The translations under genes were made by a program, and so were the position numbers. Of a stretch of DNA of 64,000 nt, positions 1 to 8,975 are shown one piece after another. The notes under the pieces are model-generated. The model was given only the letters and a program-made list of their open reading frames with translations. It was not told the DNA's origin and did no database searches. The first letter of the stretch is position 1; every line of letters starts with the position of its first letter. Source of the DNA: Streptomyces spiroverticillatus (GTDB lineage Bacteria; Actinomycetota; Actinomycetes; Streptomycetales; Streptomycetaceae); assembly GCA_014650415.1 (NCBI GenBank), contig BMUX01000025.1, positions 25,795 through 89,794 on the forward strand. The letters are read 5' to 3'.

Positions 1-2
1 AG

Positions 3-1604
3 GCCGCGCGTTTCCTGCGGCGTGCCCTGCTCGACAGCCCCGAGCAGGGCGCGGAGCGCGCACGCCTGCTGATCGACCTGGCGACGGCGGAGAACGCCTA
101 CGACAGCGCCGCCTGTGAACGCCACATCGCCCAGGCGGTGGCCCTGCTCGACTCGCCGTACGACCGCGCCGCGGCCGCGCTGCGCATCTCGCCCGGCCTC
201 CTCTGCGCGGTGAGCCCCTCCGGCGTGGAGATCCTCCGGCAGACCGCCGCCGATCTCGGCCCCCCGGCCCGGCTGAACGACTCGGCACGCGAGCTGGCCC
301 TGCGGCTGGAGGCCCGGCTGCGCTACAGCGCCCGGCAGGATCCCGCCGAACTTGCGGGGGCGGTACGGCGACTGCGCGAGCGGCGCGAGGAGCCGGCCGT
401 CGCCTCCGGCGCCGAGCGTGAATCGCTCGCCGCACTCCTGTACGCGGCCACCCTCAGCGGTCGGCTGCCCGCGCACGAGGCCGCCCGGCAGGCCACCCGC
501 ATCCTGGAACGGGTCCCGGCCACCGGTCCCGGGTCCGCGCACGTACTGCCCTTGCTGACCGCGGTGTTCACCGGTGCCGACCAGGTGGACGCACTGGCCG
601 ACTGGCTCGCGGCCCGCGAGCGGCACCAGCGCGAAGCCGGCGAAGCGAGGGACCCGCTGGCCCAGATCGAACTGGCCACGGTCTTCCTGGCCCGGGGCCG
701 GATGGCACACGCCCGTGAGCACGCGGAGCAGACCTTCGGAAAAGCCGCGAACGCTCAGCACGGCGACAGTGCCGCGAGCGCCGTCGCGGTGCTGGCCGCG
801 GTCGCCCTGGAGACCGGGGACACAGCCCTCGGGGAGCGGGTGAGGGCCGGGGCCGGCAGAGGGCGGGCAACGGAAGATCTGCTCTCCACCACCATGCTGC
901 GCCTAACAGAGGCTCAGATGATGTTCCGCCGAGGAGAGTTGGACCGCTCGCTCGCCACCGTCCTCGCCTGTGGCCGCCGGCTGGAGGCCGTCGGCTGGCG
1001 AAACCCCGTGCTGTTCCCGTGGCGGCCCCGGGCGATCCGGCTCATGCAGCGCAGCGGCGATCTGGAGTCCGCCCGCGCGCTCGCCGAGGAGGAATACGCT
1101 CAGGCCCGGATTCTGGGCGCCCCGGTCGCGATCGGCCGCGCGCAGCAGCTTCGCGGCAGCCTTCGGGGCGACAGCGAGGGTACGGCCCTGCTGCGCGACG
1201 CCGTGCGTGTGCTGCGAGGATCGGCCAACGAGCTGGAACTGGCAAGAGCTCTGCGGGCGTTGTCCCGAGCGCTGCGCGTGGGAGCCGAGGCGCGCGACCT
1301 CCAGTGCGAGTCGGCGGCCCTGGCCATGGCCTGCGGGGTGACCTGGAAGACCGAGCGGGACCGGTCCGGCACGCCTGACCCGGCCGACCCACAACCCGAA
1401 CCGTCGCTCACACCGACCGAGTCGAGGGTGGCGGCATTGGCCGGCAGTGGTTTCACGAACCAGGCGATTGCCACGGAACTGGGCGTCGGATGCCGGGTGG
1501 TGGAAAAACACCTGACGAATTCCTATAGAAAACTCGGGATTTCGGGGCGTCGGCAACTGCTGGCGCTCATGGCGGGCACCGGGACCATTTCCACCCGCAC
1601 CTGA
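3..1604 (+). CDS. LuxR-family large transcriptional regulator, 5' end outside window
   Basis: The reading frame is open from base 3, so the start lies upstream; 533 residues are visible. Most of the protein is an Ala/Leu/Arg-rich helical, TPR-like array. The last ~65 residues are a LuxR-type helix-turn-helix: LTPTESRVAALAGSGFTNQA, then a recognition helix ending in KHLTNSYRKLGIS. This arrangement is the C-terminal half of LAL/MalT-like regulators, whose missing N-terminus would carry an NTPase domain. Such proteins commonly activate antibiotic clusters, and the PAS-LuxR regulator and PPTase downstream fit that. The family call is firm; the target genes are inferred. Confidence 0.85.
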   Translation, partial: AARFLRRALLDSPEQGAERARLLIDLATAENAYDSAACERHIAQAVALLDSPYDRAAAALRISPGLLCAVSPSGVEILRQTAADLGPPARLNDSARELALRLEARLRYSARQDPAELAGAVRRLRERREEPAVASGAERESLAALLYAATLSGRLPAHEAARQATRILERVPATGPGSAHVLPLLTAVFTGADQVDALADWLAARERHQREAGEARDPLAQIELATVFLARGRMAHAREHAEQTFGKAANAQHGDSAASAVAVLAAVALETGDTALGERVRAGAGRGRATEDLLSTTMLRLTEAQMMFRRGELDRSLATVLACGRRLEAVGWRNPVLFPWRPRAIRLMQRSGDLESARALAEEEYAQARILGAPVAIGRAQQLRGSLRGDSEGTALLRDAVRVLRGSANELELARALRALSRALRVGAEARDLQCESAALAMACGVTWKTERDRSGTPDPADPQPEPSLTPTESRVAALAGSGFTNQAIATELGVGCRVVEKHLTNSYRKLGISGRRQLLALMAGTGTISTRT

Positions 1605-1969
1605 GCCGAGCGGTCTCACTTCGGTACCGGGGGAACGGTGCGGTCTCCGCAAAACTCGATTCGGTGCACCGCCCCTTCGGCCCTCGGTGCGCTTGCGTCA
1701 TCTCCCCGGCCCTCTGAACAGTGGCGGAGTGGGACCGCACCGTACCGAACCACCGAAGTGCGCAGGCCGGACCGAACCATCGAACCCGATGACCACAGTG
1801 TTGATCCACGAAGGTTGTTGAGCGTTGACTGCCACGAAGTCAACTACTTAATGTTCACAACAGAGTTCAGCTCTTCCGGGCCTCCTCGATTTCGAGACCG
1901 CATGAAATCAGGGGGAGTTCACCCAGTCGTTCCGCAAAATCTCACGCCATGAAAGGACAGAGATATTCC
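1605..1969 (+). promoter_or_regulatory. Leader region of the PAS-LuxR gene with an inverted repeat
   Basis: A 365-base gap without a convincing gene. It turns AT-richer toward its end and contains a perfect 7-bp inverted repeat, GTTGACT at 1824-1830 and AGTCAAC at 1838-1844, separated by 7 bases. The left arm includes a TTGACT that could act as a -35 box. A second palindrome-like CTCGATTTCGAG lies near 1887. Upstream of a regulator gene this is a plausible operator/promoter, but no binding protein can be named. Confidence 0.4.
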
Positions 1970-2662
1970 ATGGCGATTTCCGTACTCGCGCCGACAGATG
2001 TGGCGCAGACTGTGGCGCAGGACCAGCCCGCCGACCGGACGGGCCTGGCGCTAGGGGGACCGCTGCTCGACCGGCCGGGTCTCACCATGGTCTGCCTCGA
2101 CCGGAGTCTGACGGTGCAGCAGGCGAATCAGGAGTTCTTCAGACGGTTCGGCGGTGACTCGGCGCAGCCCTGCGGCCGGCCGTTCGCCGACCTGGTGCAT
2201 CCCAGCGCGCAGCAGCCGTTGCTGCGCAAGTTCGCCGGGCTCACCGAGGGCAGACGTGACCGCTTCAACAGCGAGATGCTCGCGGTCGGGCACGACGGAC
2301 AGGCCTTCACGGCCTCGCTCTCGGCCTGTGCCGTGCGCAGCAGCACGCCGGACGTGTCGGCGATCTGGGTGATGATGACCTCGGACGGCGAACCCGTGGA
2401 CACCGACGTCATGCCCAGCCGGAAGAAGATACTCAGCGAGGTCGACGCCCGGATCCTTGAAGGAATAGCGGCGGGCGTCTCCACTGTGCCGCTCGCCGCG
2501 CGCCTGTTCCTCAGCCGCCAGGGCGTCGAGTACCACGTGACCTGTCTGTTCCGAAAGCTGCGGGTGCCCAACAGGGCGGCGCTGGTGTCGCGCGCCTACT
2601 CCATGGGTGTACTGAAGGTGGGCGTGTGGCCGCCCAAGGTGGTGGAGGACTTCGTCAAGTAG
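1970..2662 (+). CDS. PAS-LuxR transcriptional regulator
   Basis: 230 residues. A PAS domain occupies about residues 30-125 (VCLDRSLTVQQANQEFFRRF at its start). A C-terminal LuxR helix-turn-helix lies at about 160-215 (LSEVDARILEGIAAG through FRKLRVPNRAALV). The ATG at 1970 is chosen over the in-frame ATG at 1949 because GAAAGGACAG at 1951-1960 sits at ribosome-binding distance. This two-domain, ~200-residue layout is that of the PimM/FscRI class of polyene-cluster activators (known family). Target genes are not visible here. The stop overlaps the end of the convergent PPTase gene by 8 bases. Confidence 0.88.
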   Translation: MAISVLAPTDVAQTVAQDQPADRTGLALGGPLLDRPGLTMVCLDRSLTVQQANQEFFRRFGGDSAQPCGRPFADLVHPSAQQPLLRKFAGLTEGRRDRFNSEMLAVGHDGQAFTASLSACAVRSSTPDVSAIWVMMTSDGEPVDTDVMPSRKKILSEVDARILEGIAAGVSTVPLAARLFLSRQGVEYHVTCLFRKLRVPNRAALVSRAYSMGVLKVGVWPPKVVEDFVK

Positions 2663-3383
2663 TCGCCGCCGGGGTGTGCCGGGAGCAGCCGGTGCCGCAC
2701 GTCCCGGCAGCCCTGCCTGCATACTCCGCAGGAACCGCGAGCGCGGCCACCAGGAGACCGTCACTGACCAGCCAGCGGCCGTTCAGTCGGTCGAGCGGCC
2801 GCCCGGCCTGCCGCAACGGCGAGGGCACGAGGACCCTTGCGGAATACGTCGAGGTCGGTGCGTTGATCGAAATGCGCGCGTCCTCGAACTCCAGCCGACG
2901 GGACGTCGCCGGGTACCACGCCTTGTATACGGTCTCCTTGAGGCTGAAGAGCAGCCGGTCCCAGTGGACACCCGGTGCGACGGAATCCAGCTCGCACACC
3001 ATCGCCTGTTCCTCGGGAAGCGCGATGCTCTCCAACACCCCGGCGGGAAGGGGCGCATGGGGCTCCGCGTCGACGCCGAGCATGCGCACGTCCGAACTGC
3101 GTGCCACGGCGGCCGCCCGGTATCCGGCGCAGTGCGTGATGCTCCCGACCACACCCGTCGGCCAGCAGGGCGCATGGTGGCGTCCTGGCAGCAACGGCGC
3201 CTCGGGTACACGCAGTTTGACCAGCGCCTGTTTCGCACACCACCGCCCGGTGGAGAACTCGCTTCGCCGGGCGGTGGTCGCCTGTCGTACGACCAGGGCT
3301 TCCAGCGGATGCAGTAACGCCTCGGGCAGATCGCCGAACGTTTCGACGCCGACTGCGGACCCGGGAAGAATACGCTCGATCAT
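2655..3383 (-). CDS. 4'-phosphopantetheinyl transferase (Sfp/EntD type)
   Basis: 242 residues. Transfers phosphopantetheine from CoA onto carrier-protein serines, activating PKS, NRPS or fatty-acid carrier proteins. Diagnostic motifs are present: LGVDAE at residues 102-107 (metal-binding Asp and Glu) and FSLKETVYKAW at 146-156 with the catalytic Glu and the conserved Lys. The N-terminal RRSEFSTGRWCAKQAL matches the family's CoA-binding region. The ATG at 3383 overlaps the stop of the upstream small gene as ATGA, so the two are translationally coupled. Its position between a PAS-LuxR regulator and an ADC-lyase-like gene suggests service of a neighbouring polyketide assembly line. Confidence 0.92.
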   Translation of the reverse strand: MIERILPGSAVGVETFGDLPEALLHPLEALVVRQATTARRSEFSTGRWCAKQALVKLRVPEAPLLPGRHHAPCWPTGVVGSITHCAGYRAAAVARSSDVRMLGVDAEPHAPLPAGVLESIALPEEQAMVCELDSVAPGVHWDRLLFSLKETVYKAWYPATSRRLEFEDARISINAPTSTYSARVLVPSPLRQAGRPLDRLNGRWLVSDGLLVAALAVPAEYAGRAAGTCGTGCSRHTPAATT

Positions 3384-3622
3384 GCGGAACCTGTCTTGGT
3401 AGGAACGGCCACCGCACGATCCAGCCGGGGCCAGAGGCCGGCCAGGGCGGCGGACCACTGCGGATTGTCGGCCCTCGGCCCTGCCCCCGCCGAGGGCTCT
3501 GCCGCGGCATCGGGAGCCGGCTCCCAGGCCAGGACGGAGTTCAACGAGTGCAGGTCACCGACCCAGGCCAGCAGTCCGTACACGCCCGTTCCAGCATTCG
3601 ACGTCAAGACCTCACCCCTCAT
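3380..3622 (-). CDS. Small protein coupled to the PPTase
   Basis: 80 residues, not recognised. The N-terminal half (GVYGLLAWVGDLHSLNSVLA) looks structured, followed by an Ala/Pro/Glu-rich linker and a short C-terminal amphipathic stretch. It ends in a four-base ATGA overlap with the PPTase start, the best evidence that it is translated. I see no signal peptide, membrane helix or catalytic motif. It could be a small accessory protein of the adjacent pathway, but no function is assigned. Confidence 0.55.
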   Translation of the reverse strand: MRGEVLTSNAGTGVYGLLAWVGDLHSLNSVLAWEPAPDAAAEPSAGAGPRADNPQWSAALAGLWPRLDRAVAVPTKTGSA

Positions 3623-3678
3623 CCGTCACCGGGCTTCGAGGCTACGGATGCAGAGCTAGTGAAACTCGTAGGGGCGCC

Positions 3679-4479
3679 TTGGCGATGCTGGGCCACATGG
3701 TGACACTGAACGGGAAGCTCGTATCCGTCGATGATCTGCTCCCTCTGGCCCTCGTCAACCTGGGGCATTTCACGACCATGCGTGTGGATGCCGACGGCAG
3801 TGTCCGCGGCCTCTCCCTCCACCTGGAACGCCTGGTGAGGGATTGCGGAATCGTGTGGGGCGCCGACTTGGACCCCGGACGCGTCCGGGACTACGTACGG
3901 CAGGCCCTGGAGGGGCGCAGCGGACCGTGCACCGTACGCGTCACGGTCCACGACCCCAGGGTTGACCTGGTGCGTCCGGCGGATGCGGGGAAGCCGCAAA
4001 TCATGGTGTCCGTGCGCGGGGCCTACGCGTTCCCGGTGGAGCCGCTGCGCGTGATGAGCGTGCCGTATGAACGCGACCTTCCCGAGGTCAAGCACGTTGG
4101 TCTGTTCAGCTCCCTGTATGCCCGCCGCACGGCGCAGAACGCGGGATTCGACGACGCGTTGTTCGTCGGCCGCGACGGACTCGTCAGCGAGGGCAGCAGC
4201 TGGAACGTGGGATTCGTCGATGCTTCCGGGACCGTGGTCTGGCCGCACGCCCCGGTGCTGCCCGGCGTGACCATGGCCCTGCTCCAGCAGCGCACCGGGC
4301 ATCGGATCGCCAACGTCACCCTGACTCGTGCGAAGACCGCGGTCGCAGCCTTTGCGACGAACACGAGCATCGGCGTGCGCTCCCTGGCCGCGATCGACGA
4401 CGTCGAACTCCGCACTGATCATCAGGCGTTGAAGCTGCTCCGCGAGAGATATTTGTCCGTCCCGGGGGAGACGCTGTAG
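3679..4479 (+). CDS. pabC: Class IV aminotransferase, probable aminodeoxychorismate lyase
   Basis: 266 residues of the PLP-dependent fold-type IV family. The PLP lysine is probably K138 in EVKHVGLF. E171 in SEGSSWNVGFV matches the cofactor-pocket EGS motif, and LPGVT follows at the usual spacing. Length and motifs fit 4-amino-4-deoxychorismate lyase, which makes p-aminobenzoate, better than branched-chain aminotransferases; D-amino-acid transaminase remains possible. A second start at 3697 (MVTLNGK) is equally plausible. PABA-primed polyenes such as candicidin/FR-008 carry a pabC gene, so with the PAS-LuxR and PPTase genes this may be the rim of such a cluster (inference). Confidence 0.78.
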   Translation: MAMLGHMVTLNGKLVSVDDLLPLALVNLGHFTTMRVDADGSVRGLSLHLERLVRDCGIVWGADLDPGRVRDYVRQALEGRSGPCTVRVTVHDPRVDLVRPADAGKPQIMVSVRGAYAFPVEPLRVMSVPYERDLPEVKHVGLFSSLYARRTAQNAGFDDALFVGRDGLVSEGSSWNVGFVDASGTVVWPHAPVLPGVTMALLQQRTGHRIANVTLTRAKTAVAAFATNTSIGVRSLAAIDDVELRTDHQALKLLRERYLSVPGETL

Positions 4480-4653
4480 AGCCGTTCCATGGTCGGCGCA
4501 GCCGTCCGGGTGCGGCTGTGCGTCCGCCTGCGTCGCCGACGGCAGGGCGTGAGTGCCGTTCGTCGAACACGGGGCCTCGCCGTACCGGCAGCCACGGGCG
4601 AGAGTTTCCCGGGAGGAGGTCCACTCGGTCTGCAGTTGGGTGTCGACTTCGGC

Positions 4654-5750
4654 TCATACAAGATTTTCGTGAGCGTTGATCGTCCAGATGCTGTTGTCAG
4701 TTGGAGGCTTGGGGGTGCGGCGTGAGTGGGCGACGAGGATGACGCGTTTGCGCAGAAGCTGGATGCCGGCCCGGCCTCGATCCGGTTGAGCCAGGAGCTG
4801 TTGGTCGGGGTGTAGGCGATCTCCACGTTGTTCGCCGCAGCCCAGGTCCCGATCCGCTGGCACCGCTTGGTGGTCAGGTGCGGCGAGTAGTTGTCGACGA
4901 CGATCGCGATCCGGACATCCATCGGATAGAGAGTTCGTAGGTAGCGGCAGAACTCCAGGAACTTCGACCGGTTCTTCGTCTTCTTGATGTGACCGTAGAG
5001 CTGGTCCTTGGCCAGGTCGTAGGCGGCGAACAGGTGCCGGACGCCGTGCGGGCGGGTGTAGGTCGCCCGACGGCGGGGCCGGGGCTCGCGGTCGGGGTCC
5101 TTGTGCCGGCCGCCACGTTCGGCCCACTGCCGTCCGGGGTGGGGCTGGAGGTTGAGCGGCCCGAACTCGTCCATGCAGAAGATGACTTCGGGCTCGCCTT
5201 CCTCGGGTATGACTTCGTCGTCGGCTATCGCGTAGAGGTGTTCGATCCGGGCCTTCTTCGTGGCGTAGTCGGGGTCACGGGAGGTCTTCCAGGTCTTCAC
5301 GCGTTGAAAGGAGACGCCTTCCTCGCGGAGCGCGATGCGCAGGCCCTCGTGGCTGATGTCGTCGACCACCCCCTCGGCGACCAGGAAGTCCGCCAGTTTG
5401 GCCAGGCTCCAGGTCGAGAACGGCAGGCCGTGTTCTGTCGGCTTGGACTTCGCGATCTTCTTGATCTCACGGCGCTCGGGCAGGGTGAACGTCCTGGGCC
5501 GGCCGCCCTTGTACTTGGGGTAGAGCGACTCGAAGCCGTCGGCGTTGAAGTTGTGGACCACGTCCCGGACCCGGTCCGGACTGGTGAACGTCACCTCGGC
5601 GATCTTCACCACCGGCATGCCCTGCGCGGACAGCAGCACCATCTGGGCCCGCCGCCAGGTCACCACCGAGCCGGTGCCTCTGCGGATGATCCGCAGCAGT
5701 CGCCTGCCCTCGTCGTCATCGATCTCCCGGACCTGCACGCGTTCAGCCAC
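4654..5750 (-). pseudogene. IS630-family transposase, broken C-terminus
   Basis: The homeodomain-like N-terminus (REIDDDEGRRLLRIIRRGTG, KIAEVTFTSPDRVRDVVHNF) and the DDE core are readable: FCMDEFGPL, IVVDNYSPH and NSSWLNRIEA give the Asp, Asp and Glu. After NRIEA (near 4775) the frame loses family similarity and runs into unrelated sequence. A neighbouring frame carries a short alternative tail ending at 4654. The GTG at 5750 is the likely start. One presumed element end lies near 5790-5840; no matching inverted repeat is seen at the other side. The element therefore appears truncated or rearranged where it meets the PABA-lyase gene. Confidence 0.75.
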
Positions 5751-5904
5751 GTGATCATTCTGACCGCCCGGCGCCGCCCAGCGCAGCAACCGGGCGACAC
5801 GTCAGGACAGGGCAAACGTTGCCTGATGCGGCACTAGTTGGATTCTGGGGCGCCACTTCTCGAAGATCCACAAGCCCTCGGCGTCGGCTTCGTGTCACCA
5901 CCTG

Positions 5905-6225
5905 CCGCACTGTCCCAGGCTGAGGTGTGTGATCGTTGCGCAGGGCGAGCTCGACATGGCGTCGGCGCCCCTACCGCGCCAGGCGACGGACGCGGCCGCC
6001 GCCATCCACCCGGCCCTCGTCCTGGAGACAGCCGCGGCGACCTTCGCAGACACCACCGCACTGAACCTGCTGCTGCCCCTCCACCAGACCACCACACTGC
6101 ACATCCCCCCAAGAACAGCTGCTGCGACTGCTCCACATCACGGCCGCCGATCAGGTCCTCCACCTTTACCCGGAGCCTGGCACAGGCCTGCGTCGAGGCC
6201 AGCACGCTGTCGACCCGGACCGGGC
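5905..6225 (+). pseudogene. STAS-domain anti-sigma antagonist, frameshifted
   Basis: The frame beginning near 5920 reads VIVAQGELDMASAPL then TFADTTALNLLLPLHQTTTL, closely matching the intact STAS gene at 8976-9311. At a run of six C residues (6105-6110) the frame breaks. Similarity resumes one frame over with QLLRLLHITAADQVLHLYP, again matching that gene. The residue at the usual phospho-serine site is Thr (DTT). Either the gene is decayed or a homopolymer base was miscalled; I favour decay because no clear start exists. It would belong to the BldG/RsbV antagonist family. Confidence 0.7.
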
Positions 6226-6536
6226 AGCGTCGTAGCGACGGCTCCTGCCGCAGGTCAGCTCCTGCTGATGCCGCCGCGCGGTACGGCTCTGAAGGATGTG
6301 TCGTGCGTCGCGGAAGGGGGCGGTGATAACGGCGGCATGACCGCGCACCGCCGGGGCACAGGCCGCATCCCCGACACAGCGCCTACGGGAGAACCAGGTC
6401 ACGCGCCGAGCCCACCCGCCGATCGCCTCCGCGACGACGCGCCGGCCGCCGCGCGCCTCGCGGTAGGGCGGGCGCCCGGGGCACTCAGGGTGGCCCCCGG
6501 CAATCGCTGACGGCGCACGCCCGCCCCGACTGGGGA

Positions 6537-6872
6537 CTAGCAGGCCAGCCTGTCGAGCAACGAGCCGGTCGACGCCCGGCGGTCGTGCACCGCGTCACAG
6601 GCCGAGAGGTACTGGGGGAACTCCCCCCTCAGACGGGTGACATGCAGCAGCTGGCCAATCGCAGGGTGGGTGTAGACCAGCCGCAGCCACCCGGCCCGGC
6701 ACACTGCCGTGCGGCGGGCCTCGCACACCACACGCAGGAAGGTGACGTCCGCGAATGTCACCTGGGACAGGTCCAGCACCACCAGCGTATCGCCCGGATC
6801 GTCCAGCGCGGCGTCGAGAACAGCGTGCAGAGCGGGGGCCGTCAGGATATCGAGCTCCCCTTCGGCCCGCAC
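6537..6872 (-). CDS. STAS-domain anti-sigma factor antagonist, non-canonical site
   Basis: 111 residues, almost all STAS domain: GELDILTAPALHAVLDAAL, VLDLSQVTFADVTFLRVV and GEFPQYLSACDAV. In partner-switching antagonists the Ser after the Asp (DSS) is phosphorylated by an RsbW-like kinase; here the motif reads ADVT, with Val in place of Ser. It may therefore bind without phospho-control or have lost function. The GTG at 6872 leaves a short N-terminus and only a weak ribosome site, so the 5' end could be clipped. It belongs to the set of STAS genes spread over 6-19 kb. Confidence 0.65.
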   Translation of the reverse strand: MRAEGELDILTAPALHAVLDAALDDPGDTLVVLDLSQVTFADVTFLRVVCEARRTAVCRAGWLRLVYTHPAIGQLLHVTRLRGEFPQYLSACDAVHDRRASTGSLLDRLAC

Positions 6873-6941
6873 GACCCGGCACTGCCTGCCGAACCCCGGG
6901 GAGGGCAGGGGAAAGCAGGGGCAACAAGAGCAAGAACACGT

Positions 6942-7193
6942 TCACAGCACACTCCCGGACTCGTACCGATCAGGGCACGACGCCGGGGACCAGGGCGACG
7001 TCGTCCAAGGATTCCAGCGGCAACACCTCGCGCAACGGCGCAGAAACGTCCCCCTGGCAAAACAGCCCCCACCAACCACTCCTGCGGGTGAATCCCCGAA
7101 CTGGAGACCTTTTTTGGGTGCGGGGTCTGCCTGGTGGCGCAGTGGGAGATGGTGGATCGCTGCGACTTCCTGCGACAGCGCGGGCACAGCCAT
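6942..7193 (-). CDS. Small ORF with strong ribosome-binding site, unrecognised
   Basis: 83 residues, no recognised family. The ATG at 7193 is preceded by GGGGGAGGAG at good spacing, the only solid support. The first ~35 residues (AVPALSQEVAAIHHLPLRHQ) look normal; the remainder is Cys/Arg/Trp-rich and may be out of its original frame. Upstream (7293-7350) lies a block also found ahead of the GAF-ANTAR gene. It may be the stump of a gene whose promoter region was duplicated. Confidence 0.28.
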   Translation of the reverse strand: MAVPALSQEVAAIHHLPLRHQADPAPKKGLQFGDSPAGVVGGGCFARGTFLRRCARCCRWNPWTTSPWSPASCPDRYESGSVL

Positions 7194-7292
7194 GCTCACG
7201 CTCCTCCCCCTCAGACTCCCGGGAAAGGCGGCTCCGACAACGTACGGGCCGAAACCAGGACGTCGTCCGGGCCTGGAGAAAGGGTGCATGGG

Positions 7293-7350
7293 GTCGCCGG
7301 TCGTCGGTCTCAGCAACCGGGACCAGAAGTACGCTACCGGGAGTGGGTTG
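7293..7350 (-). repeat. Promoter-proximal repeat block, copy 1
   Basis: About 57 bases here align, with roughly four in five bases identical by eye, to 12258-12314, in the same orientation. The shared core includes GTCGGTCTCAG and CCGGGACC. Copy 2 sits immediately upstream of the GAF-ANTAR gene start, so the block probably carries a promoter or operator. Copy 1 precedes only the small ORF at 6942-7193. Confidence 0.5.
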
Positions 7351-7739
7351 GCTTTAACGGTGCAGGTGGCCCCACCTCTTCCGGTTCCAGCTGGGCTCTG
7401 GCAGTGATCACGGGGAGCCGTCACAGTCGGTTACTGAAGCAGGATCATCTTGCGGAGGAGTTCGCCAGAGCCCACCTACATCCGGTTCCCGGACTCGCAC
7501 GCTGAACTGGCCCGCACGGACAGGACGGCGCTGTCCTCCACGCGATCCTTCCCACCACCGACTACCAGCAGCTCATTGACCAAGTCCCTGATGCCCGAAC
7601 GGCTTGTGTTCTGCCCCTCACCTGGCACCACCCGCTGCTCTGCGCAGTCCTGGCGGACGGCGACGCCGTACTGCGCGCCCGCTGGTGACCGGCTCCTGCA
7701 CGCGAAGAAGACGCAGGCTCCAAGCGGGTCAGAGTTGCG

Positions 7740-8090
7740 GAGGTGCTTGGCGTCCCGCCCAGGCGGTCGTCGGTGGTGGCGTAGCGGGGGAAGTCCTTGG
7801 CCGCACCTAGGAGGGCCAGGAGGCGTTCGATGAAGGGCTGGTCGTAGACGAGGCGCAGTTGGTGACCAGCCTGTTCGCAGTGTTGCTGCGCGATATTCAG
7901 CTGTTGCAGGACGGCGGAGTCCATGAAGGTGACCGGCCGCAGGTCGACGATGAGCCAGGCGTCCCCGGGTCTGCGGAGTGCTTCCTCGCAGTAGGACGGC
8001 GAGTCCGTGGAGGTTGGCTATGTCGAGTTCTCCGCTCAGCCGCACGATGCGGCAGTCGGTTCTCGTAACGGGCCATGGGTTGTTGTCGAT
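7740..8090 (-). pseudogene. STAS-domain antagonist, frameshifted twin of the 18.7-kb gene
   Basis: Reads PIDNNPWPVTRTDCRIVRLS and GELDIANLHGLAVLLRG, then shifts frame and continues DSAVLQQLNIAQQHCEQAG and YDQPFIERLLALLGAAKDFP. The intact paralogue at 18752-19144 shows the same sequence in one frame. The break is one extra base in a run of four C (7963-7966; the intact gene has three). It could be a real inactivating insertion or a sequencing slip. The phospho-site motif is DSAV. As in the intact twin, AAGGAGAGG sits just before an ATC codon with no nearby ATG or GTG in frame. Confidence 0.8.
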
Positions 8091-8441
8091 GGGGTTTTGC
8101 CTCTCCTTCGCATGGCACCAGGCACGAGCAACGCGAAGAGGACAGGAAACTGCACGTCGGAGTGTCGTGGCGGAGGCCGCCGCTTTCGGGGCGGCCTCGT
8201 GCCCCTTTTTGTGCGGCGCGGCCCCCAGGGGCGCCACGGAGCACTCCCTCCAAGCTGTCGGGGGCATGCATCGGTCCGGCGTTGAAATCTGCTCCGAGGG
8301 ACGGTCCGGGCATGCACAACATCCGCGGGAGGGATGCGGGGCCCGGCGTCTGTGCTCCGCAGGCTCACTCTGCTGCGGGAAGGGGAACCTCTGTGGCAGC
8401 ACCCGGCTGGCGTGGAGAGGTCGTGCCTTCAACATAGAGCA
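7750..8441 (-). repeat. Inverted duplication, copy A
   Basis: On the minus strand this ~690-bp segment (leader plus STAS gene) closely resembles 18431-19144 on the plus strand. Similarity begins at a shared CTATGTT, includes the long leader with its hairpin, and ends at the STAS stop region. Long stretches such as CAGAGTGAGCCTGCGGAGCA occur in both. Many differences are silent or small indels, so the duplication is not recent. Confidence 0.8.
8173..8198 (-). terminator. Leader hairpin upstream of the STAS pseudogene
   Basis: GAGGCCGCC and GGCGGCCTC form a 9-bp stem about 85 bases before the presumed STAS start. The duplicate leader has the same hairpin with a longer stem (18676-18704). Conservation of a stem inside the 5' leader suggests attenuation or terminator function rather than chance. 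Confidence 0.5.
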
Positions 8442-8975
8442 GACCCAGCACCCCGACACCCCGTTCCCGGAAGCCCGCGCGAACATCGCACTCCACCACG
8501 ATCCGGACATGGCATCGGCAGGGGCAGTAGCCCGTAGCCGACCTCCGCGGTGGACCACGCGGTGGCCACCTCCACCACGGTGCAAAGCCGCATGTCGCCC
8601 AAGGTTTCGAGGGGGCGGGGCAGGAAACAACAGCACCCAGGGGGCACGGGAGCGAGCTCACCACGCTGTCGCGTGGGGCGGGGAATCGCCCGCCCGGACC
8701 GTGCAGCCCCGCAGTCTCCTGGCGGGCAGCGGAGACTGCGGGAGTACCCCGCTGCGCACAGGCCGGGAAGAGGGCTGGAGCCGTGCAGTCGGCGGTGCGT
8801 CTCCAGCCCCGCCTGAAGACCCGCCTCAAGACCAGTGGCGGTGAACGCCCCGTGTCGCGAAGGGGAATCACGCTGGACAGCAGTGCGTGGGCGGTCCGCT
8901 ACCGGCCCGGGAACATGGCCCAACCCGCTGATCGGCCCGATGCTGGAACACCCCCGCCCTGATCGGACGCGGTAG
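8442..8975. other. No gene seen
   Basis: A 530-base GC-rich stretch between the duplicated STAS leader and the STAS gene at 8976-9311. Open frames exist on both strands, but none shows family motifs, a ribosome site or sensible composition. Part of it may be decayed coding sequence. Confidence 0.5.
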
